Source: Frankia sp. R82
Lineage (GTDB): Bacteria; Actinomycetota; Actinomycetes; Frankiales; Frankiaceae
DNA: 35,982 nt
Assembly (NCBI RefSeq): GCF_023716925.1
Contig: NZ_JAMQQG010000038.1
Location: 1 to 35,982 of the forward strand
Direction of reading: 5' to 3'
Within the stretch, counting starts at the first letter, position 1. Every line of letters starts with the position of its first letter. Shown here piece after piece: positions 1-9,926 of this stretch. Both the position numbers and the translations under genes were made by a program. A model generated the notes under the pieces. The model was given only the letters and a program-made list of their open reading frames with translations. It searched no databases and was not told the origin of the DNA.

Positions 1-2798
<2,798 letters not shown>

Positions 2799-2824
2799 CG
2801 GTCGGGCCTCGGCTCCTCGGCTCT

Positions 2825-2880
2825 GCACAGTCACGATCGTGCGCAGTCACGATCGTGCACAGTGAGATCGTGCACGATCG
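2825..2880. repeat. 16-bp tandem repeat in the glyQS leader
   Basis: Three and a half copies of a unit of the form GCACAGTCACGATCGT lie at 2825-2840, 2841-2856, 2857-2871 (one base shorter) and 2872-2880. Inside is the perfect 14-bp palindrome GATCGTGCACGATC (2866-2879). The array sits in the 157-bp gap between the monooxygenase-fold gene and glyQS, directly upstream of the glyQS start, so it would be in its leader or promoter. Role unknown. Confidence 0.8.
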
Positions 2881-2955
2881 CCTTGAGGCTACCGGTCGCC
2901 ACCGTCACTTCGTCGCCAGGCGCCAGGCACCCTGGTGGCCGGACGGGCCGCTGCC

Positions 2956-3405
2956 CTATCGGTCGCGGCCGAGGCCGGGAGCGGCGACGTCGGCGTCGGG
3001 GGCCCGGTCGGAGCGGTAGGTCCGGGACGTCCCGGCGCCGGTCCCGACCGTGGCGAGCACCTCGTACGAGCCGGGTGCGTCCACCGCGTGGACGAGCAGC
3101 GGGGTCAGCGTGCAACGCACCTCGAAGACGGACAGCGCCCGCCGCCAGGGGCCGGGACCGTCCCATTCGGTCGTGAGCAGCCAGGTCCGCGGCGCGTCCA
3201 AGGCTCGGGCGAGCCGCCCACCGCGGAATCCGGCGCACTGGCCGAACGCGTCCAACACCGCCCGGGCGGCAGCGGGAAAGCTGGCCGCGTCCGCGTCCGG
3301 TGGCAGCTCGAAGGCGATCTGCGCGAGCACGGGGGCCGTGGCGGCGAAACCGGCGGCCGTGGCGGCGGAGACCGCCGGGGCGTCGGCGGTCTCCGGGTCA
3401 GGCAC
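2956..3405 (-). CDS. Antibiotic-biosynthesis-monooxygenase (ABM) fold protein, function unknown
   Basis: 149 residues from GTG 3405. The start overlaps the end of uppS by 8 bp, so the two are probably translationally coupled. The central part (about residues 25-118) looks like a single dimeric alpha+beta barrel ABM/YgiN-type domain: strand VLAQIAFELPPD, a helix FPAAARAVLDAFGQ, then CAGFRGGRLARALDAPRTWLLTTEWDG and a helix-strand ending in SYEVLATV. This fold holds small heme- or quinol-oxidising enzymes and also non-catalytic proteins. No cofactor ligand can be assigned here. Residues 1-24 are Ala-rich and 119-149 look disordered. The place between uppS and glyS suggests a conserved housekeeping neighbour rather than antibiotic synthesis. 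The family call is moderate, the function open. Confidence 0.7.
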   Translation of the reverse strand: MPDPETADAPAVSAATAAGFAATAPVLAQIAFELPPDADAASFPAAARAVLDAFGQCAGFRGGRLARALDAPRTWLLTTEWDGPGPWRRALSVFEVRCTLTPLLVHAVDAPGSYEVLATVGTGAGTSRTYRSDRAPDADVAAPGLGRDR

Positions 3406-4195
3406 GATGGGCGACGGTGCCGCCGTAGCGGCGGTCCCGGCGGGCGAAGTCCTCGCAGGCGGACCACAGATGACGACGATCGAAGTCGGGCCACAGGGTG
3501 TCGACGAAGGACAGCTCGGCGTAGGCGGCCTGCCAGAGCAGGAAGTTGCTCAGGCGCTTCTCCCCGGACGTACGGATGACCAGGTCGAGATCGGGCATGT
3601 CGGGCTCATCCAGGTAACGGCTGATGGTGGCCTCGTCGATCCGGTCCGGACGCAGCCGACCCTCGCGGACGTCCCGGGCGATCGCGGCGGCGGCATCGGC
3701 GATCTCCGCGCGTCCCCCGTAGTTGACGCACATCACCAGGGTGAGCCGGTCGTTGTCCCGGGTGACCTCCTCGGACGCCTCCAGCCGGCGGATCACGTTG
3801 CCCCACAGCCGAGGACGGCGTCCCGCCCAGCGGACCCGCACGCCGAGGGCGGCCATGTCGTCGATGCGACGGCCGAACACCCGGTCGGTGAAACGCATCA
3901 GGAACGCGACCTCGTCCGGGGACCGCTTCCAGTTCTCCGTGGAGAAGGCGTAGACCGACAGCCAGCGCACGCCGAGCTCGATCGCGCCCTCGACGCAGTC
4001 GAACAGCGCGTCCTCGCCGGCCTCGTGACCCTTGGTCCGGGCCAGACCGCGCAGCTTCGCCCAGCGGCCGTTGCCGTCCATCACGATGCCCACATGCTTG
4101 GGGATCAGGTTCGGCGGCAACGCCGGCGGCCGGGCTCCGGACGGGTGCGGACGCGGGTCCCGAAATCGGGGCGCTAGATCATTTCGAACAGTCAC
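3398..4195 (-). CDS. uppS: Isoprenyl (polyprenyl) diphosphate synthase, cis type
   Basis: Condenses isopentenyl diphosphate units in cis configuration to make the long-chain polyprenyl diphosphate carrier for peptidoglycan and other wall polymers. 265 residues. The catalytic aspartate is D40 in GIVMDGNGRWA; FSTENWKR (84-91), the diphosphate-binding RTSGEKRLSNFLLWQ (208-222) and the Trp-Pro-Asp-Phe near the C-terminus are all present. About 30 N-terminal residues are Pro/Arg-rich extension. The start is GTG 4195, fixed by GGGAGG six bases upstream. The gene sits between recO and the ABM-fold gene, as in mycobacteria, where the recO-adjacent paralogue is the decaprenyl diphosphate synthase. Product chain length cannot be read from the sequence. 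Confidence 0.95.
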   Translation of the reverse strand: MTVRNDLAPRFRDPRPHPSGARPPALPPNLIPKHVGIVMDGNGRWAKLRGLARTKGHEAGEDALFDCVEGAIELGVRWLSVYAFSTENWKRSPDEVAFLMRFTDRVFGRRIDDMAALGVRVRWAGRRPRLWGNVIRRLEASEEVTRDNDRLTLVMCVNYGGRAEIADAAAAIARDVREGRLRPDRIDEATISRYLDEPDMPDLDLVIRTSGEKRLSNFLLWQAAYAELSFVDTLWPDFDRRHLWSACEDFARRDRRYGGTVAHRA

Positions 4196-4538
4196 TGCCT
4201 ACCTCCCGAGATCCGGCCGGGGCAGCGCCGAGCCGTCATCCGTCACACCGTCATCCGTCACACCGCCGGCCAGCACACCGCCGGCCAGCACACCGATGCC
4301 CGTGGCACCGATGCCCGTCCCGCCGTCGTCCATCACGCCGTCACCTGCCATCACCACACCGTCCCCCTGCCGGCACCGTCCGGCTGACCGCCGTCGTGGC
4401 CGTCGTCGCCGTCCACCTCACCATGTCCGCTCCCGCTCCCCTGCGGCGCATCCCCCCACGCCGGCCACCGGCCACGGACGCCGGGCCGGCGGCCCGCCCG
4501 AGTCGGGCGTCGCCCGCGCAGTCGCCCCCCGGCACGCT
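4196..4538. other. 343-bp recO-uppS spacer without a convincing gene
   Basis: A gap between recO (stop 4539) and the uppS start (4195). The uppS Shine-Dalgarno lies at its low end, followed by a 15-bp repeat array (4233-4352) and then low-complexity GC-rich sequence with many GCC/GTC triplets. Short open frames exist on both strands, but they are Arg/Ala/Pro-rich, lack a ribosome site, and are the kind that arise by chance at this base composition. It may hold an uppS promoter; I see no clear one. Confidence 0.6.
4233..4352. repeat. 15-bp tandem array, eight units in paired variants
   Basis: Eight contiguous 15-bp units, each starting CCG: 4233-4247 and 4248-4262 are identical (CCGTCATCCGTCACA); 4263-4277 and 4278-4292 are identical (CCGCCGGCCAGCACA); 4293-4307 and 4308-4322 share CCGATGCCCGT; 4323-4337 and 4338-4352 are diverged. 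The doubled pattern suggests stepwise duplication of dimers. It lies upstream of uppS and not inside a recognised gene. Confidence 0.85.
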
Positions 4539-5270
4539 TCATGCCCGTTCCAGGTGCGGCAGCGCACGCAGTCCCCGTTCGAGATGCCACTGGAGGTAGG
4601 CGGCGACGATGCCGCCCGCCTCCCGCCGGGCCCGCAGATCGCTGCCCAGGGCGCCATCCCACTCGCCGCGGAGCAGATCGGTCAGCAGCGCCACCGCCCC
4701 GGCCGACACCGACGCCGAGCCATGCGGACGGCACCGGGCGCACACCACCCCACCGCCTGCCACGGACAGCGACAGATGCCGACCCGGCTCGCCGCACCGG
4801 GCGCAGTCATCGAGCGCCATGCCATACCCCGACACCGCCAGGGCACGCAGCAGGAAAGCGTCCAGCACCAGCGGTGGGGGACGTTCCCCGGCCGCGAGCG
4901 TCCGTAGACCACCAACGAGCAGCAGGAACAGTCGTAGCGCCGGCTGACGCTCCTCGCTGGTGAGCCGCTCGGCGGTTTCCAGCATCACCGCGGCTGCCGT
5001 GTGCCGGGCATAGTCGGTGGCGATCGTCGTCCCATAGGGCGCGATGATGTCGGCCTGGGTGACCGTGTCCAGCGCCCGGCCCTCGTGCAACATCAGATCG
5101 ACGTACGTCCCCGGCTCCAGGCGGGAGCCGAAGCGGGAGGACGTCTTGCGCACCCCCTTGGCGACGGCCCGCACCCGACCGGTGCGCCGGGTCAGCACCG
5201 TGATGATCCGATCGGCCTCGGCGAGCGGGGTCGTGCGCAGCACCACCCCTTCGTCGCGATACACCGGCAC
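4539..5270 (-). CDS. recO: DNA repair protein RecO
   Basis: RecO works with RecF and RecR to load RecA onto single-stranded DNA in gap repair and anneals complementary strands. 243 residues from GTG 5270. The N-terminal OB fold begins VYRDEGVVLRTTPLAEADRI and continues with RVRAVAKGVRKTSSRFGSRLEP. A zinc finger follows, with cysteines 156, 159, 177 and 180 (CARC...CARC). The frame stays open to 5519, but that extension is Arg-rich and unlike RecO. The family N-terminus (short, then YRDEG) points to GTG 5270 or the GTG two codons later; a GAGGGGGG is about 20 bases upstream, so the start is slightly uncertain. uppS lies 343 bp downstream. Confidence 0.95.
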   Translation of the reverse strand: MPVYRDEGVVLRTTPLAEADRIITVLTRRTGRVRAVAKGVRKTSSRFGSRLEPGTYVDLMLHEGRALDTVTQADIIAPYGTTIATDYARHTAAAVMLETAERLTSEERQPALRLFLLLVGGLRTLAAGERPPPLVLDAFLLRALAVSGYGMALDDCARCGEPGRHLSLSVAGGGVVCARCRPHGSASVSAGAVALLTDLLRGEWDGALGSDLRARREAGGIVAAYLQWHLERGLRALPHLERA

Positions 5271-5481
5271 CCGCCCATGGTTGCACGAGCCCCCCTCGAC
5301 GGGGTAAAGCGAGGTCCTCCGGCACCCCCGTCCACGCCGTCCCGGTGACGTCCCGCGCCGGCTGCGCACCATCTCCGCGACCAAAAGCTGCTGGTGCTGA
5401 AGGGATGACACATCGTGCCCAGGCACCCGGGCGAACGGGGCGGGCCCGCACGGCCCGTCCGCCATTGCGGATGATGGCTCG

Positions 5482-6390
5482 GTGCAGGTGGTGCGGCGGG
5501 CGGCTCGGGCGATTCTCATCGACGGTCAGGGCCGACTGGTCCTGTTCCGGCGGACCCTGCCCAAACGCAAGCCGTACTGGTCGACTCCCGGCGGCGGCGT
5601 CGACCCCGAGGACGCCTCGGTGGAGGCAGCCCTGCACCGCGAACTCGCCGAGGAGCTCGGTGCCGTGGTCGACCGGGTCCAACCGGTGTTCCTCGTCAGT
5701 CCACCCCGCAACGGCGGCATCGCCGTGTCCCACTTCTTCGTCTGCCGACTGATCTCGATGGACCTCTCCCTGCGCACCGGCGAGGAGTTCAGCAATCCCG
5801 CCAAGGGCCGCTACGACGTCGAACGCATCGACCTGCACACCAGGAAACTGAGTCGGTACGCTCTGACCCCACCCGAGCTCAAGGAGTTCATCCTCACCAA
5901 TCGCCAGGCCCTCGTCCTGGCCGCCCTCGACGACACCGCCCCGCCCCTGCGCCTGCCGCTCCCCCCGCCACCCGCACCCACACCGGCACCGGCACCGGCA
6001 CCGGCACCTTCATCCCCACCTGCGCCTGCTGCCGCACCCGCACCTCCACCCGCACCCGCCCCTCCACCTGCTGCCGCACCCTCACCTCCACTCCCTCCCA
6101 CTCCTCCGGGCCCTCCCGCTCCTCCGCTCTCTCCCGTTCCCCCTCTCGCGCCCGCTCCTGCGGCCGTGCCCCCACCTACGACAACGACCGATCACGATGG
6201 GGGCTCCGAGGGCGAGGTGAGGTGGAGGCGGACCACCCGTCCACCGGCATTGGAGATCGTCGACGGGAGAGCTGGCAGCCGCGCAACAGCGCCGGACGGC
6301 ACCGCCCCGATGATTCCGACTCCCCCGACGACCACCTCGTCCCGGCGGCGGTGGCGGTGGCGACGACGCACCACCGGCACCGTGGACTGA
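5482..6390 (+). CDS. Nudix hydrolase with long proline-rich C-terminal tail
   Basis: 302 residues. Residues 1-~145 form a Nudix domain: strand VVRRAARAILIDGQGRLVLFRR, then GGGVDPEDASVEAALHRELAEELG (38-60), a near-canonical Nudix box with the REL-x-EE-x-G metal-binding core intact and one residue of spacing difference before it. Such enzymes hydrolyse nucleoside diphosphates linked to a moiety X; the substrate cannot be read here. Residues ~153-236 are almost only Pro and Ala with some Ser/Thr, partly encoded by a (CACCGG) hexanucleotide run at 5981-6008. The last ~55 residues are basic and end in an Arg/Trp cluster (RRRWRWRRR). The tail doubles the usual family length and may be disordered or an expanded low-complexity extension. 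Start GTG 5482 is chosen because the Nudix strand begins at once; GTG codons at 5488 and 5491 are alternatives. It is divergent from recO. Confidence 0.85.
   Translation: MQVVRRAARAILIDGQGRLVLFRRTLPKRKPYWSTPGGGVDPEDASVEAALHRELAEELGAVVDRVQPVFLVSPPRNGGIAVSHFFVCRLISMDLSLRTGEEFSNPAKGRYDVERIDLHTRKLSRYALTPPELKEFILTNRQALVLAALDDTAPPLRLPLPPPPAPTPAPAPAPAPSSPPAPAAAPAPPPAPAPPPAAAPSPPLPPTPPGPPAPPLSPVPPLAPAPAAVPPPTTTTDHDGGSEGEVRWRRTTRPPALEIVDGRAGSRATAPDGTAPMIPTPPTTTSSRRRWRWRRRTTGTVD
5981..6008. repeat. CACCGG hexanucleotide run
   Basis: Four and two-thirds uninterrupted copies of CACCGG, encoding alternating Pro-Ala dipeptides inside the Nudix tail. A likely site of replication-slippage length variation that keeps the reading frame. 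Confidence 0.85.
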
Positions 6391-6465
6391 GATCCGAGGG
6401 CTTTGGCCCCGCCAACCTGCCCGACGACGTCCGTGCCCCCGTGCCTCCGTCCCTCCGTCCCCTCC

Positions 6466-6529
6466 GTGCGCCCGTGCCTCTGTGCGCCCGTGCCTCTGTG
6501 CGCCCGTGCCTCTGTGCGCTCGTGCCTCC
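6466..6529. repeat. 16-bp minisatellite, four units
   Basis: Units GTGCGCCCGTGCCTCT at 6466-6481, 6482-6497 and 6498-6513 are identical; the fourth (6514-6529) has two changes. Degenerate relatives extend back to about 6430. The 16-bp unit is not a multiple of three, consistent with non-coding DNA. Confidence 0.9.
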
Positions 6530-6569
6530 GTGCCCGCCTTCGCCTGCGACCACTGCGCCAAGTCACGGA

Positions 6570-6630
6570 TTCCTGCCGAGGCGGAGTGAAGGTTCCGGCC
6601 CACCGATCCTTCACCAAGCCTCGGCAAGAA
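6570..6630. other. Large imperfect inverted repeat (hairpin)
   Basis: TTC-c-TGCCGAGGC-gga-GTGAAGG, a 15-nt loop, then CCTTCAC-caa-GCCTCGGCA-a-GAA. The arms pair over 9, 7 and 3 bp with one mismatch and a symmetric 3x3 internal loop, 19 bp in all. No T-run follows on either strand, so it is not a textbook intrinsic terminator. It lies ~180 nt after the Nudix stop and ~390 nt after the era stop. Confidence 0.75.
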
Positions 6631-6932
6631 CGGATCATGGCTTGCAGCCACCCGCGACCGGGCCGATTTCGTCACGATAAGTGGCGCAGGTGACACGGAA
6701 GGTCTCGGTCAACGGGCGTCGGGGGCGGATCGGCGTGAGGGTGTTCCGGTGGAACGTCCACCGATCCCAGGGCGGTCACTCTCCGACATGTCTGCGCGGA
6801 ACGTGATGACACGCCTGCATCTCGACGGGCCAGGACCAGCGGTCGGGCCGGACCCGCGGATCATGGGTTGCCACGACCGACATCCGTGGCAGGAGACACG
6901 CCGGAGCGCGGACAGACCCGCCAAGAGACGTC

Positions 6933-6966
6933 AGGGACCTGGAACCGACTCGGGACCTGGAACCGA
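6933..6966. repeat. Direct repeat, two copies of GGGACCTGGAACCGAC
   Basis: Identical 16-mers at 6933-6948 and 6951-6966, separated by TC, just beyond the 3' end of era. A related string (GGGACCTGG...GGGAACCGAC) recurs within the era 3' coding part near 7125-7150, suggesting local duplication from the gene end. Confidence 0.75.
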
Positions 6967-7021
6967 CGTGACACGTGAGACGTGGGCGCCGAGGGGAGCA
7001 GGAGTCGAAGGACGGGCGGGG

Positions 7022-8041
7022 TCAGAAGCCGAGGCGGCGGAGCTGGCGGGGGTCGCGCTGCCAGTCCTTGGCGACCTTGACGTGCAGGTCGAGGAAGACC
7101 GGGGTGCCAAGCAGCGCCTCGATCTGGGACCTGGCCCGGGAACCGACGTCCTTGAGCCGGGAACCGCCGGCGCCGATGACGATCGCCTTCTGGCTGGGAC
7201 GTTCCACGAAGACGTGGACCCGGACGTCCAACAGCGGACGATCGGCGGGGCGGTCCTCCCGGGGGATCATTTCCTCGACGACGACGGCCAGGGAGTGCGG
7301 CAGTTCGTCACGGACGCCCTCCAGTGCCGCCTCCCGGACGAGCTCGGCGACCATGATCTGCTCCGGCTCGTCGGTGAGCTCCCCGTCGGGGTAGAGCGCG
7401 GGACCGAGGGGCAGGTGGGAGACCAGCACGTCGGCGAGCACGTCAACCTGGAAGGAACGCACGGCGCTCACCGGCACGATGTCACGGAACTCACCGAGCT
7501 GGGAGACCTCGAGCAGGCGCGCGCCGATCCGGTCCGAGTCGGCGACCTTGTCGGTCTTGGTGAGGATCGCGACGACGGGTGTTCGTTTCGGCAGCCGGGA
7601 CAGTTCCTCGGCGATGAACCGGTCGCCGCGGCCGAGCGGCTCGTCGGCGGGCATGCAGAAGGCGACGAGGTCGACCTCGGAGAGGGTGGCCCGCACCACG
7701 TCGTTGAGCCGCTGGCCGAGCAGGGTGCGTGGCCGGTGCAGACCAGGGGTGTCGACGAGGATGAGCTGGGCGTCGTCCCGGTGCACGATGCCGCGAATGG
7801 CGTGCCGCGTGGTCTGCGGCCGGCCGCTGGTGATGGCCACCTTGGCCCCGACGAGGGCGTTGGTGAGGGTGGACTTGCCGGCGTTGGGCCGACCCACGAA
7901 GCAGGCAAAACCGGACCGGTAGTCGGCCGGAACGGCGCCAGCCCGACTCGCGGCCGAGTCGGTGGAGCCCGTCGGACGGGCAGAACCGCTCGACGCGCGA
8001 GCAGAGCTGCCCGCGGCGCGGGCGGAGCGGGAGGCGGCCAT
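7022..8041 (-). CDS. era: GTPase Era, 30S ribosome assembly
   Basis: Binds the 3' end of 16S rRNA and checks 30S subunit maturation. 339 residues from ATG 8041. G1 GRPNAGKS (50-57), G3 DTPG (97-100) and G4 TKTD (161-164; Thr instead of the usual Asn) are visible, and a KH RNA-binding domain with VIGAGGSRLK (288-297) covers about 250-325. The first ~43 residues are an Ala/Ser/Arg-rich extension before the G domain. ATG 8041 is chosen because it follows the stop of the upstream deaminase-like gene by one base; the frame stays open to 8086 inside that gene. Last gene of the phoH-ybeY-CorC-era operon. Confidence 0.96.
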   Translation of the reverse strand: MAASRSARAAGSSARASSGSARPTGSTDSAASRAGAVPADYRSGFACFVGRPNAGKSTLTNALVGAKVAITSGRPQTTRHAIRGIVHRDDAQLILVDTPGLHRPRTLLGQRLNDVVRATLSEVDLVAFCMPADEPLGRGDRFIAEELSRLPKRTPVVAILTKTDKVADSDRIGARLLEVSQLGEFRDIVPVSAVRSFQVDVLADVLVSHLPLGPALYPDGELTDEPEQIMVAELVREAALEGVRDELPHSLAVVVEEMIPREDRPADRPLLDVRVHVFVERPSQKAIVIGAGGSRLKDVGSRARSQIEALLGTPVFLDLHVKVAKDWQRDPRQLRRLGF

Positions 8042-8042
8042 G

Positions 8043-8495
8043 TCAGCTGGTCGTCCTGGCGCGCAGAGCGCCGTCGGGGCCGGCAAGGAAGACGGGAACG
8101 CCCGGGCCGAACTCGGCCAGGGTCGCGCGGTCGTCGGCGGTCAGTCCGTCCACGGAGCCGGTGGCCGCGGACGTGGACTCGCCGCCGGAGCCGGTGGCCG
8201 CGGAGGTGGGCTCGCCGGTGACGATGGCGGCGGCCTCGAAGCGCCGTGCGCCGCTGGACACGGCCGCGGCGATCGCCGCACGCAGCGCCGAGATGGCCAG
8301 GTCAGCGCGGGCGAGACCCAGGGTGGCGGCGATGTAGGTGCGGCCGTCGGTGTCGCGCAGGGCAGCGCCCTGGGACACGCTGCCGTCGGGCACGTAGGCA
8401 CGCAGCCGGGCGGAGCGGGCCAGCACGAGCAGCTTCGCGTCCTCGGCCGCAAGCTTCGGGCCCGGCCCGTCGGATGCGGACGGATCGGTCGTCAC
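8043..8495 (-). CDS. Cytidine-deaminase-like protein lacking the catalytic residues
   Basis: 150 residues from GTG 8495; its start overlaps the preceding CorC-like stop by four bases (GTGA). The layout follows the small cytidine deaminase fold: a helix LAAEDAKLLVLARSARLRA, strand DGRTYIAATLG, then LARADLAISALRAAIAAAVSSGARRFEAAAIV where true deaminases have the Cys-Ala-Glu zinc/proton site. Here that Cys and Glu are absent, there is no PCxxC, and the whole protein has no Cys or His, so it cannot bind catalytic zinc in the usual way. A duplicated STSAATGS-type stretch (about residues 96-113) separates the core from the C-terminal part. A gene of this kind precedes era in other actinobacteria. 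Probably a structural or regulatory relic of a deaminase. Confidence 0.75.
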   Translation of the reverse strand: MTTDPSASDGPGPKLAAEDAKLLVLARSARLRAYVPDGSVSQGAALRDTDGRTYIAATLGLARADLAISALRAAIAAAVSSGARRFEAAAIVTGEPTSAATGSGGESTSAATGSVDGLTADDRATLAEFGPGVPVFLAGPDGALRARTTS

Positions 8496-9907
8496 GAGAT
8501 CACCTTTTTCTGCTCTGCCGTGCCATGCCTCGACTCTGCCGCGCCGTGCCTCGACGTGCCGTTCGCGGACAGCTGTTCGCCGGACGCCTGGGTGGACCGC
8601 CGGGCGACGACGATGGTGCCGATCTGGTTGCGCCGGCCCGCCGCCCGCTCGGCCGTCAGCCGCAGGCCGGCGACGGTCGCGCTCGCGCCCGGGATCGGCA
8701 CCCGGCCGAGCGCCGTGGCCAGCAGCCCGCCGACCGTGACCGAGTCGTCCGCGCGGGGCAGCTCGTCGACGTCCAGATCGAACATCTCACCGAGATCGTC
8801 GACGTCGAGCCGGGCGGTGACCCGGGCGGTGTCGGCGTCGAGCCACTCCACCGGGGCCACCTCGTTGTCGTACTCGTCGGTGATCTCGCCGACGATCTCC
8901 TCGAGGATGTCCTCGATGGTCACCAGGCCGGCCGTCCCACCGTACTCGTCGATGACGATCGCCATGTGGGTACGCGAGGCCTGCATCTCGCGCAGCAGGT
9001 CGTCGGCGGGCTTGCTCTCGGGCACCAGGGCCGGTGCCCGCATGATCTCCGCGACGGCAACCGCGACGGCGTCGGCCGGCGCCCCCGGGGCGGTCTCGGT
9101 CGGCTCGCCGGCCGCGTCCTCCGGGCGTTCGTGGCGGACCATGTCCTTGAGGAAGGCGATGCCGACCACGTCGTCCACGCTGTCACCGATGACCGGAATG
9201 CGGGAGAAGCCACTGCGCAACGCGAGTGACAGGGCCTGGCGCACGGTCTTGGTCGACTCGATGAACACCATGTCGGGGCGGGGCACCATCACCTCGCGCA
9301 CGACGGTGTCGCCGAGCTCGAACACGGATGCGATCATGTCGCGTTCCTCGCGCTCGATGACCTCGTTCTCCTCGGCGAGGTCGACGAGATCACGCAGCTC
9401 CGCCTCGGAGGCGAACGGCCCGTCGCGATAGCCGGGACCGGGGGTCACCGCGTTACCGAACGCGATGAGCAGCCGGGGCAGCGGGCCGAGGATGCGGGCC
9501 AGCCGCACGGTGATCCCGGCCGTCGCCAGGGCCACCTCCGGCGCGTGCTGGCGGCCGACGGTCCGGAACATCACGCCGACGAGAATGTAGGCGATCAGCG
9601 TCGCAACCAGTGCGCCCAGCCCGACCGCGGCGAAGCCGGCGCCGTAGGCGTGGACGAACAGCACCGTCACGCACGCGGCCGCCACCATCTCGGCGGCAAT
9701 CCGCAGCAGCAGCAGGGGAGCCAGATAGCGGCCGGGATCGGCGACGATGAGCGACAGGCTCACCGAGCCCGCCCGACCCGCCCGGGCGAAGGCATCGACG
9801 GCCACCCGCGAGACCCGGGTCAGTGCCGCGTCCACACAGCCGAAGCCGGCCGCGGCCAGTGACCCGACCACGGTCAGGAAGAGCAGAACAGGAGTGCCGG
9901 AGCTCAT
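8492..9907 (-). CDS. CorC/HlyC-type membrane protein with CBS pair
   Basis: 471 residues from ATG 9907. The N-terminal ~150 residues contain hydrophobic segments (about 5-27, 62-85, 92-117) of the DUF21/CNNM membrane domain. A CBS pair follows (about 205-340, with VMVPRPDMVFIE and FSRIPVIGDSVDDVVGIAFLKD in the first and MAIVIDEYGGTAGLVTIEDILEEIVGEI in the second). A CorC_HlyC domain (about 355-435) ends the core. Members are linked to Mg or Co efflux or hemolysin-like proteins; CBS domains bind adenosyl ligands. The last ~30 residues carry a short repeat (SRHGAAESRHGTAE). Between ybeY (19 bp upstream) and the deaminase-like gene. The transported ion is not known. Confidence 0.9.
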   Translation of the reverse strand: MSSGTPVLLFLTVVGSLAAAGFGCVDAALTRVSRVAVDAFARAGRAGSVSLSLIVADPGRYLAPLLLLRIAAEMVAAACVTVLFVHAYGAGFAAVGLGALVATLIAYILVGVMFRTVGRQHAPEVALATAGITVRLARILGPLPRLLIAFGNAVTPGPGYRDGPFASEAELRDLVDLAEENEVIEREERDMIASVFELGDTVVREVMVPRPDMVFIESTKTVRQALSLALRSGFSRIPVIGDSVDDVVGIAFLKDMVRHERPEDAAGEPTETAPGAPADAVAVAVAEIMRAPALVPESKPADDLLREMQASRTHMAIVIDEYGGTAGLVTIEDILEEIVGEITDEYDNEVAPVEWLDADTARVTARLDVDDLGEMFDLDVDELPRADDSVTVGGLLATALGRVPIPGASATVAGLRLTAERAAGRRNQIGTIVVARRSTQASGEQLSANGTSRHGAAESRHGTAEQKKVIS

Positions 9908-9926
9908 CGTCGTCCACGGTCTCCGG

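Larger units (their letters stand above)
6391..7021. other. 631-bp convergent spacer with minisatellite, hairpins and direct repeats
   Basis: No convincing gene on either strand. It holds a 16-bp minisatellite (6466-6529), a large imperfect hairpin (6570-6630), two small perfect hairpins (6747-6763, CGGTGGA-ACG-TCCACCG; 6869-6891, TGCCACG-9 nt-CGTGGCA) and a 16-bp direct repeat GGGACCTGGAACCGAC at 6933-6948 and 6951-6966. It separates the 3' ends of the Nudix gene and era, so some hairpins may be terminators. The density is more than termination needs, and a structured RNA is possible. Confidence 0.6.

Noticed and set aside
2799-2955. T-box riboswitch upstream of glyQS
   Set aside because: Too short, no TGGNACCGCG antiterminator sequence; only the 16-bp repeat is seen.
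4233-4352. CRISPR array
   Set aside because: Units are contiguous with no unique spacers and no cas genes are near.
4341-4535. Minus-strand 64-codon frame in the recO-uppS gap
   Set aside because: Gly/Arg/Ala-rich, no ribosome site, no recognisable protein.
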